DNA of 64,000 nucleotides from Streptomyces sp. NBC_00690 (lineage in GTDB: Bacteria; Actinomycetota; Actinomycetes; Streptomycetales; Streptomycetaceae): NCBI RefSeq assembly GCF_036226685.1, contig NZ_CP109009.1, positions 7,343,501 through 7,407,500 of the forward strand. The letters run 5' to 3'. This document shows, in pieces, positions 34,638 to 44,773 of the stretch; the first letter of the stretch is position 1, and every line of letters begins with the position of its first letter. The position numbers and the translations under genes were made by a program. The notes below the pieces were generated by a model. It searched no databases, had not been told where the DNA came from, and was given only the letters and a program-made list of their open reading frames with translations.

Positions 34638-35405
34638 TCAACCCTCGGCCGTGTCGTCGACCAGCGTGTTGATGACCTGGGCGATCCGTGCTGCGAACGG
34701 CTCCAACTGCGCCAGGAATTCGCCCCAGTGCTCCTCGGCATCTCCCCGGTAGACCGCGCGTGCATGGGCGAGTACGGGTCGGTGGTCGGCCGACAGCCGC
34801 GGGAGTGCCCAGTCGGCCGCGGCCTCCTTGGAACCGATGGTGCCGGTCTCCAGGGTCATCCAGATCCGGGCGAGGGTGAGAACCACATTGCGCGTGTCGG
34901 AGTGCAGTTCGTCGAGCAGCTCGGGCACGCCCGCCACCAGTGCCTTGACGACATCCTCATGGGGGACGGGCGCGAGAACCTCACCCGGTGGCGGACCCGA
35001 CAACGGACTGTCCGCCTGGAGCACCATCGTGATCAGCAGGGCGAGATCGGGGTCCGACGTCGGCGAGGGAGTCCAACCGTCCTCGTAGGAGTCGCGCAGC
35101 CACTCGCCGTACTGGAACTCCCGCCGCGGCGGATAGCGCCACGGCCGCACATCGGACCGTACGGCGACGGTGAGTTCCACGGGGCGTACCCCGCTACGAG
35201 CATCAGGGCTCGACAGGACGCGCAGACCGTCGACCAACTCCCGCCGCTCGGCCGCCGTGGTCCGCTCGGCGATGAGTACGAACACATCGACATCACTGTG
35301 CGGACGCAACCCGCCGAGCACCGCGGACCCATGGGAGTACACACCGACGACCCGAGGGCCCAGCACCCGATGGACCAGGGCGATGACGTCGTTCGTCTGG
35401 GACAA
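34638..35405 (-). CDS. Aminoglycoside nucleotidyltransferase-like protein (AadA/ANT(3'')-like)
   Basis: A 255-residue protein. The nucleotidyltransferase core is HGSAVLGGLRPHSDVDVFVL, with metal-binding Asp38 and Asp40. The helical C-terminal domain (about 150-250) has NVVLTLARIWMTLETG and KEAAADWALPRL, as in streptomycin/spectinomycin adenylyltransferases. The TTG at 35405 is chosen because AAGGAAGGG lies about 6 nt upstream and the family N-terminus begins there. A real antibiotic-modifying role is possible but not proven by sequence. Confidence 0.85.
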   Translation of the reverse strand: MSQTNDVIALVHRVLGPRVVGVYSHGSAVLGGLRPHSDVDVFVLIAERTTAAERRELVDGLRVLSSPDARSGVRPVELTVAVRSDVRPWRYPPRREFQYGEWLRDSYEDGWTPSPTSDPDLALLITMVLQADSPLSGPPPGEVLAPVPHEDVVKALVAGVPELLDELHSDTRNVVLTLARIWMTLETGTIGSKEAAADWALPRLSADHRPVLAHARAVYRGDAEEHWGEFLAQLEPFAARIAQVINTLVDDTAEG

Positions 35406-35640
35406 GCCGAACCCTTCCTTCGTACGCACTCGGCGCCGCGGTCTCGGCGTGCGGCCCGTTGAGACAAGGAAGGGCAGATCGTAGACAACGGGCCGGCCTC
35501 GAACAAGCGGGTTCACCGGGGTGCAGGCACCATCGACGAACACTCGCGTGCGAACGGGTGGTGCGTTCGTGGCCGTGGAGCGGGTGCGGGCGACCACAAC
35601 ACGGCAGGACACGGCCGCCCGCACCACGCTCCGCCCGATT

Positions 35641-35928
35641 TCAGGCCGCCGGTCCCGGATCAACCGGATGGGTGGCCATGGAGTGGACGGTGACGTCCAT
35701 CCACGGCCACACCGGCAGGGAGGAGATGATGGTGTGCATCTCGGTGGGATCCGCGGCCCGCCACAGTCCCCAGTTCTCCGTGCGCCCGGGTACGCGCCAC
35801 ATGCGCACCAGGTGCCCCGCATCCACGAGTTCGGCCGCCCGTAGGCGTTCGGCCTCGGAGATCGACTCCTTGCGCTCGGGCTCCATGCCCTCGGGCCATG
35901 AGATCCGGATGTTGACGAGGAACTCCAT
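35641..35928 (-). CDS. Muconolactone delta-isomerase-like protein
   Basis: A 95-residue ferredoxin-like fold protein of the CatC family (MEFLVNIRISWPEG, then RMWRVPGRTENWGLW and HTIISSLPVWPWM). AAGGAAG lies 6 nt before the ATG. Last gene of the ten-gene minus-strand operon. CatB and other beta-ketoadipate genes are absent nearby, so it may act on a different lactone. Confidence 0.85.
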   Translation of the reverse strand: MEFLVNIRISWPEGMEPERKESISEAERLRAAELVDAGHLVRMWRVPGRTENWGLWRAADPTEMHTIISSLPVWPWMDVTVHSMATHPVDPGPAA

Positions 35929-35992
35929 CGGTACTTCCTTACTGTTTCGGTGTCGGGAGAGCGGCGACGGCACGGTGCCGTGCTGGCCGTGG

Positions 35993-37474
35993 TCAGTCGC
36001 CGAAGGGGTCCGCCGGCGTGCCGTGCTCGGTGATGACGGACTTCGTCTGGAGGAACTCGGCGACCGCCTCGATGCCGTTCTCACGTCCGATGCCTGACTG
36101 CTTGTAGCCGCCGAACGGCACGCTCCAGTGCAGCAGCCGGTAGGTGTTCACCCAGACCACACCGGCCTCCAGGCGTTTGGCCACCCGGTGCGCACGCGCA
36201 CTGTCCGCGGTCCAGAAGCCCGCCGCCAGCCCGAACTCGACGGAGTTCGCGATCGCGACGGCCTCGTCCTCGGTGTCGAACGGATGGACGGTGACCACCG
36301 GGCCGAACACCTCTTCACGGCAGACCGCGAGCTCTCGATCCGCGTCGACCAGCACGGTCGGCTCGTACCAGAATCCGGCCTCGGCATCGGCGACGGTGGC
36401 CCGTCGACCGCCCGTTGCCGCCTTGGCCCCTCGGCTCAGGGCGTCGTCGACCAGGGATTCGATGCGCTCCACTGCCGCGGCCGAGGCCACCGGTCCGATG
36501 TGGGTGCGGGGATCACGCGGATCGCCGACGCGCAGCCGCGCCACCGCGTCCACATAGCGAGTGAGGAACTCCTCGTACACCTCGCGCTGGACGAGGATGC
36601 GGGAGCCCGCCACACAGGTCTGCCCGGCCGCCGAGAAGGCGCCCTGCCGGGCGGCGATGACGGCGGCGTCAAGATCGCCGTCGGCGAAGACGATGTGCGC
36701 CGACTTCCCGCCCGCCTCACAGACGTAACGTTTCATCTGTGCTGCCGCCTGCGCACCGAGAGTCCTGGCGACCGCGGTGCTCCCCGTGAAGGTCACCATG
36801 GCGACATCGGGGTGCTGTACCAGCCGCTGCCCCTCTTCCGCACCACCGATCACCACACTGACCACTCCGGGCGGGAATCCCGCCTCCAACGCCAGTTCGG
36901 CGAGCCGGACGGAGGACGCCGGAGCCTGCGGCGGGGGCTTGAGGATCACCGTGTTGCCCGCGGCCAGGGCGGGCGCGAGCTTCCACGAGCCCAGCGAGAG
37001 AGCGCCGTTGAACGGCGTGAGCGCGGCCACCACTCCCAACGGTTCATGGGTGATCAGGGCCGCGGCGGTACCGCTGAGCGGACGGGAGCGACTCTCCAGG
37101 GTTTCGGCCGCCGCCGCGAAGTAGCGATACCAACGGGCCAGCGCGCCCACTTCACCGCGGGTGGCCGCCAGCGGTTTGCCGTTGGCCAGGGTCTCCAACG
37201 ACGCCAGTTCATCGGTGTGCGCGACCAACACATCCCCGAGGCGGTACAGCAGATCGGCGCGGGCGTGCGCCGGAAGCCCTCCCCAGGACGGTGCGAGGAA
37301 CGCCTCGCGGGCGCCGCGGACCGCGTCGTCGACGGCGTCGGGATCCTGGTGCGCCCGGGCCCAGACCTCTCCCGTCGCCGGATCGACCAGGGGCACGACG
37401 GTCCCCGCGGGTTCCCGGCGTCGGCCTTGCGTGTGCGAGGTGTAGTCCTCGGCGGTGGGGGTGGGGGAGGTCAT
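35993..37474 (-). CDS. NAD(P)-dependent aldehyde dehydrogenase
   Basis: A 493-residue ALDH-superfamily enzyme with Asn155 (TPFNGAL), general base Glu253 (CEAGGKS) and nucleophile Cys287 (AGQTCVAG). The usual ELGGK is altered to EAGGK. The ATG at 37474 overlaps the stop of the transporter ATPase gene. Related members oxidise betaine aldehyde or hydroxymuconic semialdehyde. Here it probably oxidises an aldehyde made from the imported compound. Confidence 0.93.
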   Translation of the reverse strand: MTSPTPTAEDYTSHTQGRRREPAGTVVPLVDPATGEVWARAHQDPDAVDDAVRGAREAFLAPSWGGLPAHARADLLYRLGDVLVAHTDELASLETLANGKPLAATRGEVGALARWYRYFAAAAETLESRSRPLSGTAAALITHEPLGVVAALTPFNGALSLGSWKLAPALAAGNTVILKPPPQAPASSVRLAELALEAGFPPGVVSVVIGGAEEGQRLVQHPDVAMVTFTGSTAVARTLGAQAAAQMKRYVCEAGGKSAHIVFADGDLDAAVIAARQGAFSAAGQTCVAGSRILVQREVYEEFLTRYVDAVARLRVGDPRDPRTHIGPVASAAAVERIESLVDDALSRGAKAATGGRRATVADAEAGFWYEPTVLVDADRELAVCREEVFGPVVTVHPFDTEDEAVAIANSVEFGLAAGFWTADSARAHRVAKRLEAGVVWVNTYRLLHWSVPFGGYKQSGIGRENGIEAVAEFLQTKSVITEHGTPADPFGD

Positions 37475-38508
37475 GGCGCGGGGGTCCTTTCCAGGGACAG
37501 GGCTTCGCGAACGGCCGGTGTGTCGAAGTGGTGGCAGGCCACGGTGTGGCCCGAGGTGCCGACGGACACCTGCGGGGGCGAGTCACCCTCGCGGCACACG
37601 TCGGTGGCGAAGGGACACGACCGCTGAAAGCGGCATCCCGGCAGCGGAGCGGCGGGGTCCGGCGGTTCTGCGCGGGTTCGTATGCCGCTTCTGAGGCCGG
37701 GGGAGCGCGGGTCGGGAACCGGAACGGCACCGAGCAGCGCATGGGTGTACGGATGGCGCGGCGCGGAGAACAACTCGTCGCACGGAGCGCTCTCCATGAT
37801 CTTCCCGCCGTACATCACCACGACCTGGTCAGAGATGTGCCGCACCACGCTCATGTCGTGGGAGATGAAGAGGAAGCTGACGTCGCGGTCCCGACGCAGG
37901 TCCTTGAGCAGATTGACGATCTGCCCCTGGATGCTGACGTCGAGGGCGGAGACGATCTCGTCGCAGACGATGAAGCGGGGCTCCACCGCCAGCGCACGGG
38001 CGATCGCCGCACGTTGCCGCTGCCCGCCGGAGAGTTCGTGCGGATAGCGATCGGCGAGTTCGGGACGGATGCCCACCTGACCCAGCAGTTCCTCGACCCG
38101 CTCCGAGACCGCTTCCCGGTCGACCGTGCGGTGCACGGTGACGACCTCGCGGATCATCGCCCGAATGGTCATCCGCGGGTTGAGGCTCGCGTACGGGTCC
38201 TGGTAGACGATCTGGGCCAGCCGTGGGAGCCGTTTGTCGCGACGGAGTTCGGCGAGTTCGTCGCCCTCCACCCGGACCCGCCCCGAGGCGATCGGCGACA
38301 GTCCGACCAGGGCGCGTCCCGTGGTCGTCTTCCCGCTGCCGCTCTCCCCGACGATGGTGACGATGCTCCGTGCGGGGACGGTGAAGGACACCCCGTCGAC
38401 GGCGTGCGCGGTGCCGGTCACCCGGCGGAGCACTCCGGTGCGGATCGGGAAGCGAACCGCCAGGTCCTCGACGACGACGGCGTCGGGCGGGGATGCCTCG
38501 GTGGTCAT
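37471..38508 (-). CDS. Peptide/nickel-type ABC importer ATPase (DppF/OppF)
   Basis: A 345-residue ATPase with Walker A GESGSGKTT, LSGGQRQR, Walker B FIVCDEIVSALDV and H-loop SHDMSV. The C-terminal oligopeptide-transporter domain has the four-cysteine-type CRFQRSCPFATDVC segment. It overlaps the DppD gene by 4 nt. Confidence 0.94.
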   Translation of the reverse strand: MTTEASPPDAVVVEDLAVRFPIRTGVLRRVTGTAHAVDGVSFTVPARSIVTIVGESGSGKTTTGRALVGLSPIASGRVRVEGDELAELRRDKRLPRLAQIVYQDPYASLNPRMTIRAMIREVVTVHRTVDREAVSERVEELLGQVGIRPELADRYPHELSGGQRQRAAIARALAVEPRFIVCDEIVSALDVSIQGQIVNLLKDLRRDRDVSFLFISHDMSVVRHISDQVVVMYGGKIMESAPCDELFSAPRHPYTHALLGAVPVPDPRSPGLRSGIRTRAEPPDPAAPLPGCRFQRSCPFATDVCREGDSPPQVSVGTSGHTVACHHFDTPAVREALSLERTPAP

Positions 38509-39527
38509 GCGCTCTCTCCTCGGTCAGCCGCACCGGCGAGCGCCGGAGAGGTGAACGGGCAGCGGACGTAGTGCCCGGGGACTCCTTCGGCCGGGCTGAG
38601 GAGCGGAGGTACGGACTCCGAACACTCGGAGCGGGCGACCGAGCAACGGGGCTGGAACGCACAGCCCGGCGGGGGCGCGGCGGGGTCGGGTGGAAACCCG
38701 GGGATCGCGGGGAGGTGTTCCACGCGTTCGCGGTCCATCCGGGGGATCGATTCCATCAGGGCGCGGGTGTAGGGGTGGCTGGGAGTGTCGAACAGCGCCG
38801 TGGTGGGTGCCAGTTCCACGATCCGTCCCGCGTACATCACGGCGATGCGATCGGTGATGCCGGCGACCACACCCAGATCGTGGGTGATGAGGATCAGCGC
38901 CATCTGAAGCTCCTTGCGGAGCCGGTCGATGAGCTGGAGCACCTGCGACTGGATGGTGACGTCGAGCGCGGTGGTGGGTTCGTCCGCGATCAGGACCTGG
39001 GGGTTGCGACTGATCGCCATCGCGATCAGTACCCGCTGGCGCATTCCACCGGACAGTTCGTGCGGATGGTTGCGCAGTCGCTCACGGGCCGATGGAAGGC
39101 CCACCATGTCCAGGAGTTCGGCACACCGTTCGGCCGCGGCCCGCCTGCTGAACCCGTCGTAGTGGATGAGAGGTTCGGCCATCTGGGCGCCGATGGTCAT
39201 GGCGGGGTTGAGGGCGGACAGGGCGTCCTGGGAGACGAGTCCGATGCCCGAACCGCGTACCGCCCGCATCTGCCGCGGGGTGAGCGAGGTGAGGTCCTTG
39301 CCGTCGAAGTCGACACGGCCCGAGATGTCGACCCCACTGCTCCCGAGCATGCGGAGTACGGCCAACATGGTCTGGCTCTTGCCACAGCCGGACTCGCCGA
39401 CGACTCCGAGCGACTCGCCCGCCGCCACGCTGAAGGACACGTCGCGCACGGTCTCCAGGGGGGCGCTGTGCCGTGAGTCCTGGCCGCGGTAGGCGACCTT
39501 GAGGTGCTCTACTTCCAAAATGGTCAT
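38505..39527 (-). CDS. Peptide/nickel-type ABC importer ATPase (DppD/OppD)
   Basis: A 340-residue ATPase with Walker [18 protein letters not shown], Walker [13 protein letters not shown] and H-loop THDLGV. The C-terminal oligopeptide domain contains [15 protein letters not shown]. The ATG at 39527 lies 14 nt after the permease stop. Confidence 0.94.
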   Translation of the reverse strand: MTILEVEHLKVAYRGQDSRHSAPLETVRDVSFSVAAGESLGVVGESGCGKSQTMLAVLRMLGSSGVDISGRVDFDGKDLTSLTPRQMRAVRGSGIGLVSQDALSALNPAMTIGAQMAEPLIHYDGFSRRAAAERCAELLDMVGLPSARERLRNHPHELSGGMRQRVLIAMAISRNPQVLIADEPTTALDVTIQSQVLQLIDRLRKELQMALILITHDLGVVAGITDRIAVMYAGRIVELAPTTALFDTPSHPYTRALMESIPRMDRERVEHLPAIPGFPPDPAAPPPGCAFQPRCSVARSECSESVPPLLSPAEGVPGHYVRCPFTSPALAGAADRGESA

Positions 39528-39541
39528 GGTGATCCCTCCCT

Positions 39542-40489
39542 CTACGCCAGTTTGATCTTGGGGTTGAAGTACGCCTGGAGCACGTCGACCAGAAAGTTGA
39601 TCAGTACGAATGCGATGGCGATGATCAGGATTCCGCCCTGGACGAGCGGGATGTCCCGGGTGGAGATGGCCTGGTGGAGCGCGAGTCCGATACCGGGCCA
39701 GGAGAACACCGTCTCGGTCAGTACCGCGCCGCTCAGCAGGAAGCCCGCCTGGAGGCCGATGACGGTGATGACCGAGGGCATTGCGTTGGGCAGCACATGG
39801 CGGACGATGACGCGGAACTCGCCGACGCCACGGGACCTGGCGGTCCGCACATAGTCGTTGCCGATCACCTCAAGCACCGCCGAGCGGGTCATCCGTGCGA
39901 TCACGGCGAGCGACCAGGCCGCGAGTGTGATCACCGGCAGCACCATGTGCGCGGCGACGTCCAGGGCACCGCCCCCACCGATCGAGGTCATTCCGGTCGC
40001 GGGAAGCACCCGCAACTGGAGGGAGAAGACGACGATCAGCACCAGTCCGAACCAGAACGAGGGTACGGAGTTGAAGAACAGGACACCCACCGTCAGCCCG
40101 CGGTCGCGGGCCGAACCCGGCTTCTGCGCGGCCCAGGTGCCGATCGCGACACCGACCACGGCCGCCACCACGATGGCGGTGCCGGAGAGCAGAACCGTGT
40201 TGAGCAGACGCTCGGACAGCACTTCCGAAACGGGCCGCCCGAAGGACAGCGAACGCCCCAGGTCCCCACTGAAGAGACTGCCGAGATAGCTGAAGTAGCG
40301 CGACAGTGCGGGCTCGTCGAGTCCGAGGTCCTCGCGGAGCGCCTGTCGGTCCTCTTCCGAGGAGCTCGGGCCCAGCAGTGCACTCGCCTGATCCCCGGGG
40401 ATGATCTGGCCGAGGCCGAAGGTGGCGATGGTGACGCCCAGGATGACCGGGAGCATCTGTAGGGCGCGGCGCAGGGTGAAGGTCAGCAT
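39542..40489 (-). CDS. Peptide/nickel-type ABC importer permease (DppB/OppB)
   Basis: A 315-residue membrane protein with six helices. The N-terminal LRRALQMLPVILGVTIATF and the coupling helix region (YVRTARSRGVGEFRVIVRHVLPNA) are standard for DppB. The ATG at 40489 is preferred; the upstream extension is not family-like. Confidence 0.94.
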   Translation of the reverse strand: MLTFTLRRALQMLPVILGVTIATFGLGQIIPGDQASALLGPSSSEEDRQALREDLGLDEPALSRYFSYLGSLFSGDLGRSLSFGRPVSEVLSERLLNTVLLSGTAIVVAAVVGVAIGTWAAQKPGSARDRGLTVGVLFFNSVPSFWFGLVLIVVFSLQLRVLPATGMTSIGGGGALDVAAHMVLPVITLAAWSLAVIARMTRSAVLEVIGNDYVRTARSRGVGEFRVIVRHVLPNAMPSVITVIGLQAGFLLSGAVLTETVFSWPGIGLALHQAISTRDIPLVQGGILIIAIAFVLINFLVDVLQAYFNPKIKLA

Positions 40490-40508
40490 GCCGAATCTCC
40501 AGGACTGT

Positions 40509-41456
40509 TCATGACCGGCTCCACCGGGTCCGTAGCGTGGGCTTGCTTCCACGTGCCGCCCGGGACTGCCGGGTGCGCGGGTCGAGGCGGTCGCGGATGC
40601 CGTCCCCCAGGAGGTTGAACCCGACCGCGAGCACCACGATCGCGAGACCGGGGATGGTGGCGACGTGTTGTGCCGTCACCAACAGGGCGCGCCCACCGCT
40701 GAGCATCTGTCCCCAGTCGGGAGTCGGGGGCTGGGCTCCGAGGCCCAGGAAGGCGAGGCTTGAGCTGAGGATGACGTTGCGACCGGTCTGGAGGGTGGCG
40801 AAGACGACGACACCGCCCAGGAGGTTGGGGGTGATGTGTCGCAGGGCGATGCGCAGATGTCCGTAGCCGAGGGCGCCGGCCGCCTCCACGTACTGTTCTT
40901 CGCGCAGGGCGACGACGTAGCCCCGCACGATCCGTCCGAACTCCGGGACCGTCACCACGACCATCGCAATGATCATCGAGGTGATACCGGGGCCGAGCGC
41001 GACGCTGATGCCCAGGGCGAGCAGGATGCCCGGGAACGAGAACATCACGTCGAAGATCCGCATCAGGGTGCTGTCGAGCCAGCCGCCCACATAGCCCGAG
41101 AGCAGTCCGAGACAGCCGCCGACCACCAGGGCCAGCAGTGTCGGCAGGACCGCGACCAACAGGGCGAGCCTGGCCCCGTACATCAGTCGGCTGAGGATGT
41201 CCCGACCGACCTCGTCGGTGCCGAGCAGATGGCCGTCGCTGAAGGGTCCGAGACCGACCGACGACGGATTGGTGTCGAGGGGGTCGTACGGGGCGATGAG
41301 CGGCGCCAGGACGGCGACGAGGACAGTGGTGGCGACGATGACGCCACCGATGACGGCGGTGGCACGGCCGCCTCCCGCGTTGATGCGGAGTCGGTCCCGC
41401 CAGCGGGAACGTGTGGCCCCCGCAGTGTCGGGGCCGATTGCCACAGTGGCCTTCAT
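40509..41456 (-). CDS. Peptide/nickel-type ABC importer permease (DppC/OppC)
   Basis: A 315-residue membrane protein with the DppC N-terminal cytoplasmic stretch and PYDPLDTNP. The coupling region is YVEAAGALGYGHLRIALRHITPN, followed by SSLAFLGLGAQPPTPDWG. It sits between the binding protein and DppB genes. Confidence 0.94.
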   Translation of the reverse strand: MKATVAIGPDTAGATRSRWRDRLRINAGGGRATAVIGGVIVATTVLVAVLAPLIAPYDPLDTNPSSVGLGPFSDGHLLGTDEVGRDILSRLMYGARLALLVAVLPTLLALVVGGCLGLLSGYVGGWLDSTLMRIFDVMFSFPGILLALGISVALGPGITSMIIAMVVVTVPEFGRIVRGYVVALREEQYVEAAGALGYGHLRIALRHITPNLLGGVVVFATLQTGRNVILSSSLAFLGLGAQPPTPDWGQMLSGGRALLVTAQHVATIPGLAIVVLAVGFNLLGDGIRDRLDPRTRQSRAARGSKPTLRTRWSRS

Positions 41457-41469
41457 GGCTGGTTTCTCC

Positions 41470-43125
41470 TCACCGACGGCGGATGGTGGTGTAGTCGATG
41501 TAGGCCGATGCGGCGGAGGTGACCCCGCTGACCTTGTGGCTCAGCAGCCGAGGCAATCGGTCCTGGTACAGGAAGAGCCAGGGGGCGTCCGAGGCGATGT
41601 CGGCCGCGGCTTCCTGGTAGAGCGCCATGCGGCGGCCGTTGTCGGGCTCGGCGCGCGCACGGTCGAAGAGGGCGTCGACGTCGGTGTTGCGGTACCACCC
41701 GCGGTTGACCCCGTTGGGCGGATGGAGCTCACCGCTGAACATCCGCTCCAGGAAGTCCGCGGCGTCCGCACCGGTCGTCCAACCGTTGAAGGAGCCGTGG
41801 GTCTTTCCGTTGTACCCCTTGCCCTCCTCGGCGACCAGTGAGGCGAACTCCATGTACTGGAGCTCCAGTTGCACCCCCACCGCCTTGAGGTCCTGCTGCA
41901 CCAGCGACATGATCTCGGTGGCCTGCGAGAAGCCGGGTCCGCTGTCGGGTGCGAGCAGCCTCAGCCGGACCGGTGTCTTCACACCGCTCTCACGGATGAG
42001 CTGCCGCGCCCGCTCGGGATCATGGGCGTACGGTGCGTTCCCCGACTTCGTGCGCGTGACCGCTGCGGCGGAGTACGCCTCATTGCCGCGCGGCAGGGGC
42101 CCCGTGGACGGTGTGACCTGCCCACCGGTGAGGGTGGCGATGGCCTTGCGGTCCACGGCGTAGTTCAGCGCCTGCCGGAAGGTGGTGTCGTTGGTCGGGG
42201 CGATCTTCGTGTTGAGCCGCAGGAAGTACTGGTTCGCCGGTTCCGGGTACTGCACGGACATAATGTCGTCGTGGGTGAGCTGCTCCACCTGCTGGGCGCC
42301 CGCGCTGAGGATCGCATCGACCTCGCCGGTCTGGGCGGCGATCGCCAGTGTGGTGGGGTCGGTCACCGACTCGACGATGATGGAGGGGGCCTTCGGGGCT
42401 CCGCCCCAGTAGTCGGTGTTGCGCTCCATCTTGATCCGCTTGCCGTGGTCGGCGTGTTGTTGGGAGAAGGGACCCGTCCCCACCGGATGGAGGCCGATGT
42501 CATCGGGTCGGTGGTCGCGCAGGGCCTTGGGGCTGACGATCGACATGCGCCGATCGGTGAGTAGCCGGGGGAGACCCGCGTACGGACGGGTGAGCGTGAG
42601 GGACAGCGTGTGCGGGTCCGTGACGGCGACGCGTTCGATCCAACGGGTCAGGAACTTCATGTTCCCGCCGGCGGTCGCGTCGTAGACGTCCGCGTCCTCG
42701 TTCATGATCCGGTCGAAGTTCACCTTGACGGCCGTGGCGTCGAACGGGGTGCCGTCGGCGAAGGTGACGCCCTTGCGGAGGGCGAAGGTGTAGGTCAGAG
42801 CGTCCGGGGAGGTCTTCCAGGACTCGGCCAGGGCGGGACGGAGGGCGGGTGCCTGCTCCGTCGTACGGCCGAGGTCCTCCCGGATGAGCGGGTCGAAGAG
42901 GGCGTCGACGAGTCGAAGTCCCACCGTTCCCGAGAGCCGGTGCGGGTCCAGGGCGGGTATCTCGCCTTCGGCGCCGATGACCACGGTCTGGGGGTCGCGA
43001 CCGAACCCGGGGTTCGTACTGCAACCGGTGAGCAGGACGGCGGCGACGACCGCGCAGCCGACAGCGCTGCGCAGACGTCGTGTGCGTCGTGGGTGCGCCG
43101 ACCCACTGCGGTGCGAAAGCCTCAT
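41470..43125 (-). CDS. Family 5 extracellular solute-binding lipoprotein
   Basis: A 551-residue binding protein of the Dpp/Opp class. The signal ends in a lipobox (LTGC). LDPHRLSG and TYTFALRKGVTFADGTPF are family hallmarks, and the C-terminal lobe follows. The ATG at 43125 overlaps the oxidoreductase stop; the upstream in-frame extension is antisense-like. The importer's ligand is unknown, but co-transcription with five catabolic enzymes suggests a modified amino acid, peptide or heterocycle. Confidence 0.93.
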   Translation of the reverse strand: MRLSHRSGSAHPRRTRRLRSAVGCAVVAAVLLTGCSTNPGFGRDPQTVVIGAEGEIPALDPHRLSGTVGLRLVDALFDPLIREDLGRTTEQAPALRPALAESWKTSPDALTYTFALRKGVTFADGTPFDATAVKVNFDRIMNEDADVYDATAGGNMKFLTRWIERVAVTDPHTLSLTLTRPYAGLPRLLTDRRMSIVSPKALRDHRPDDIGLHPVGTGPFSQQHADHGKRIKMERNTDYWGGAPKAPSIIVESVTDPTTLAIAAQTGEVDAILSAGAQQVEQLTHDDIMSVQYPEPANQYFLRLNTKIAPTNDTTFRQALNYAVDRKAIATLTGGQVTPSTGPLPRGNEAYSAAAVTRTKSGNAPYAHDPERARQLIRESGVKTPVRLRLLAPDSGPGFSQATEIMSLVQQDLKAVGVQLELQYMEFASLVAEEGKGYNGKTHGSFNGWTTGADAADFLERMFSGELHPPNGVNRGWYRNTDVDALFDRARAEPDNGRRMALYQEAAADIASDAPWLFLYQDRLPRLLSHKVSGVTSAASAYIDYTTIRRR

Positions 43126-44729
43126 GCTTGTCGCCTTTGCTTGTCGGAAAGATCGCGGAGAATCGCGGTGGCCGCGTTCCTGCCGGGTGTTCCGGTGACA
43201 TAGCCACCGGGCCAGGTCCCTCCGCCGGTGAGATAGAAACCGGCGAGAGGGGTGCGGTATCCGGCCAGGGCGGGATGGGGGCGGCTTCCGAAGAGGTTCT
43301 CCGGAAGCATGTCGCCGTGGGTGATGTTGCTTTCCACGAGCCCCAGTTCGCTTTCGATGTCGACCGGATTCATCAACCGGTAGTCGACGATGCGATCGGC
43401 GATGCCCGGCATCAGCTGTGAGAGCTCGTCGATGCAACGCCGACCGAATTCCTCGGTCCGCCGGCCGTCCCACTCCCCGTCATGCGGACGGTAGGGGGCG
43501 TGCCAGGCATTGACACTGATGAGATGGGTGTTTCCGGGAGTGAGTCCCGGGGAGGTGAGTGTGGGAATGAGACCCCACATCAACGGGTGCTCGGCAGGGC
43601 GCCCCGACAGGGCGCCCGCAATGGACTCCTCGATGCGACCGAGTGAGGAACCGACACGGAATTGGCAGGCTCTGACCTGATCCGGATCGACACCGTCGGG
43701 AAGCCCCGCATAAGCGGGCAGCGAGTCGACTTCGAGGACCAGTTTGAAGGCCGATCCCCGCATCTCGGTGCCCGTCACCGCCTTCCGTACGGGAGCACCC
43801 ATGGCCCCGTCGTCGAGCAGATCGCGGAACAGGTGCACGGGATTGACGGCCGCCACCACACGGTCGGCGGTCAATTCCTCGCCGGTCGATGTGACCACCC
43901 CGCGCGCACCTGCCGCGTCGTACAGTATTCGCTCCACCGCGGTGCCCGTGCGTATTTGCACGCCGTAGTGGCGACAGCACCCTTCCAACGCATCGATGAT
44001 CGCGCTCATGGATCCGACCGGGAGACCGGTGGAGCCGCGCAGGGCGACCCGCTCGGCCGCGCCACCGGAATCCGTTCCCGCCGTCGCGGCAAGCGCGAAC
44101 GGGCGCATCATCAGCCCGATGGCCGTTCCCGGGGCGGAGGGCGAAACCAACTGCGCGTTCAGGGCGAGCAGCGCCAGCAGCGCCTTGGCCTGGTCGGACC
44201 TGAGGTGTTCGGCGAGCAGTCCGGACAGGCTGCCTTCGAAGACGGCGGTGAAGAGTTTGAGCTCATCGGGATCGGTCAGCCGCTCCCGCAGCTCTCCCAG
44301 GGCAGGCGGCGGCTCGTCCAGCGATACCCCGAGGCTCGCGCCGAGGCGCTCCAGGGCGCTGATCAACCCCCGATAGCGGCCCGCCTCACCCGGTGCGAAC
44401 GCATCGAGTTGCCGGTCCACCAGCGACTGATCGCGCCAGCCGAGGAAGCACTCCCCGTCGAACTGCTGGACCACGGTCGGATCCGCCCGAACGAACCGAA
44501 GGCCGTACTCCGCGAGTCGCAGTTCCCGCACGACTGCCGGATTGAGCGAGCCCGGGGAGTTGGTGAACGAGAGGCTGCGCCCCGGTAGGAACTCATATGC
44601 TCCGCACGGACCGCCAAGGCCCGGGCGTGATTCGAGCACGGCGACGCTCAGCCCTGCCCGTCCCAGATAGGCCGCCGTCACGAGCCCGTTGTGACCGCCG
44701 CCGACGACCACCGCATCAAACCGGTTCAT
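43122..44729 (-). CDS. FAD-dependent oxidoreductase (phytoene desaturase/PYNOD-like)
   Basis: A 535-residue flavoprotein. The N-terminal FAD motif is VVGGGHNGLVTAAYLGRAG, and the C-terminal FAD motif region is GGTWPGGYVTGTPGRNAA. Similar proteins dehydrogenate or isomerise C-C bonds or oxidise amines. The ATG at 44729 has GAGGAGCGGAG upstream. An ATG at 44774, overlapping the upstream stop as TGATG, would add 15 residues. Substrate unknown. Confidence 0.88.
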   Translation of the reverse strand: MNRFDAVVVGGGHNGLVTAAYLGRAGLSVAVLESRPGLGGPCGAYEFLPGRSLSFTNSPGSLNPAVVRELRLAEYGLRFVRADPTVVQQFDGECFLGWRDQSLVDRQLDAFAPGEAGRYRGLISALERLGASLGVSLDEPPPALGELRERLTDPDELKLFTAVFEGSLSGLLAEHLRSDQAKALLALLALNAQLVSPSAPGTAIGLMMRPFALAATAGTDSGGAAERVALRGSTGLPVGSMSAIIDALEGCCRHYGVQIRTGTAVERILYDAAGARGVVTSTGEELTADRVVAAVNPVHLFRDLLDDGAMGAPVRKAVTGTEMRGSAFKLVLEVDSLPAYAGLPDGVDPDQVRACQFRVGSSLGRIEESIAGALSGRPAEHPLMWGLIPTLTSPGLTPGNTHLISVNAWHAPYRPHDGEWDGRRTEEFGRRCIDELSQLMPGIADRIVDYRLMNPVDIESELGLVESNITHGDMLPENLFGSRPHPALAGYRTPLAGFYLTGGGTWPGGYVTGTPGRNAATAILRDLSDKQRRQA

Positions 44730-44773
44730 GCCGGCTCCGCTCCTCTCCACGCCGATTCCCGAGCTCTTGGACA

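Noticed and set aside
34638..35405. Firm antibiotic-resistance assignment for the AadA-like gene
   Set aside because: The catalytic motif fits, but intrinsic actinobacterial homologues often have no proven resistance role, so only a family-level call is made.
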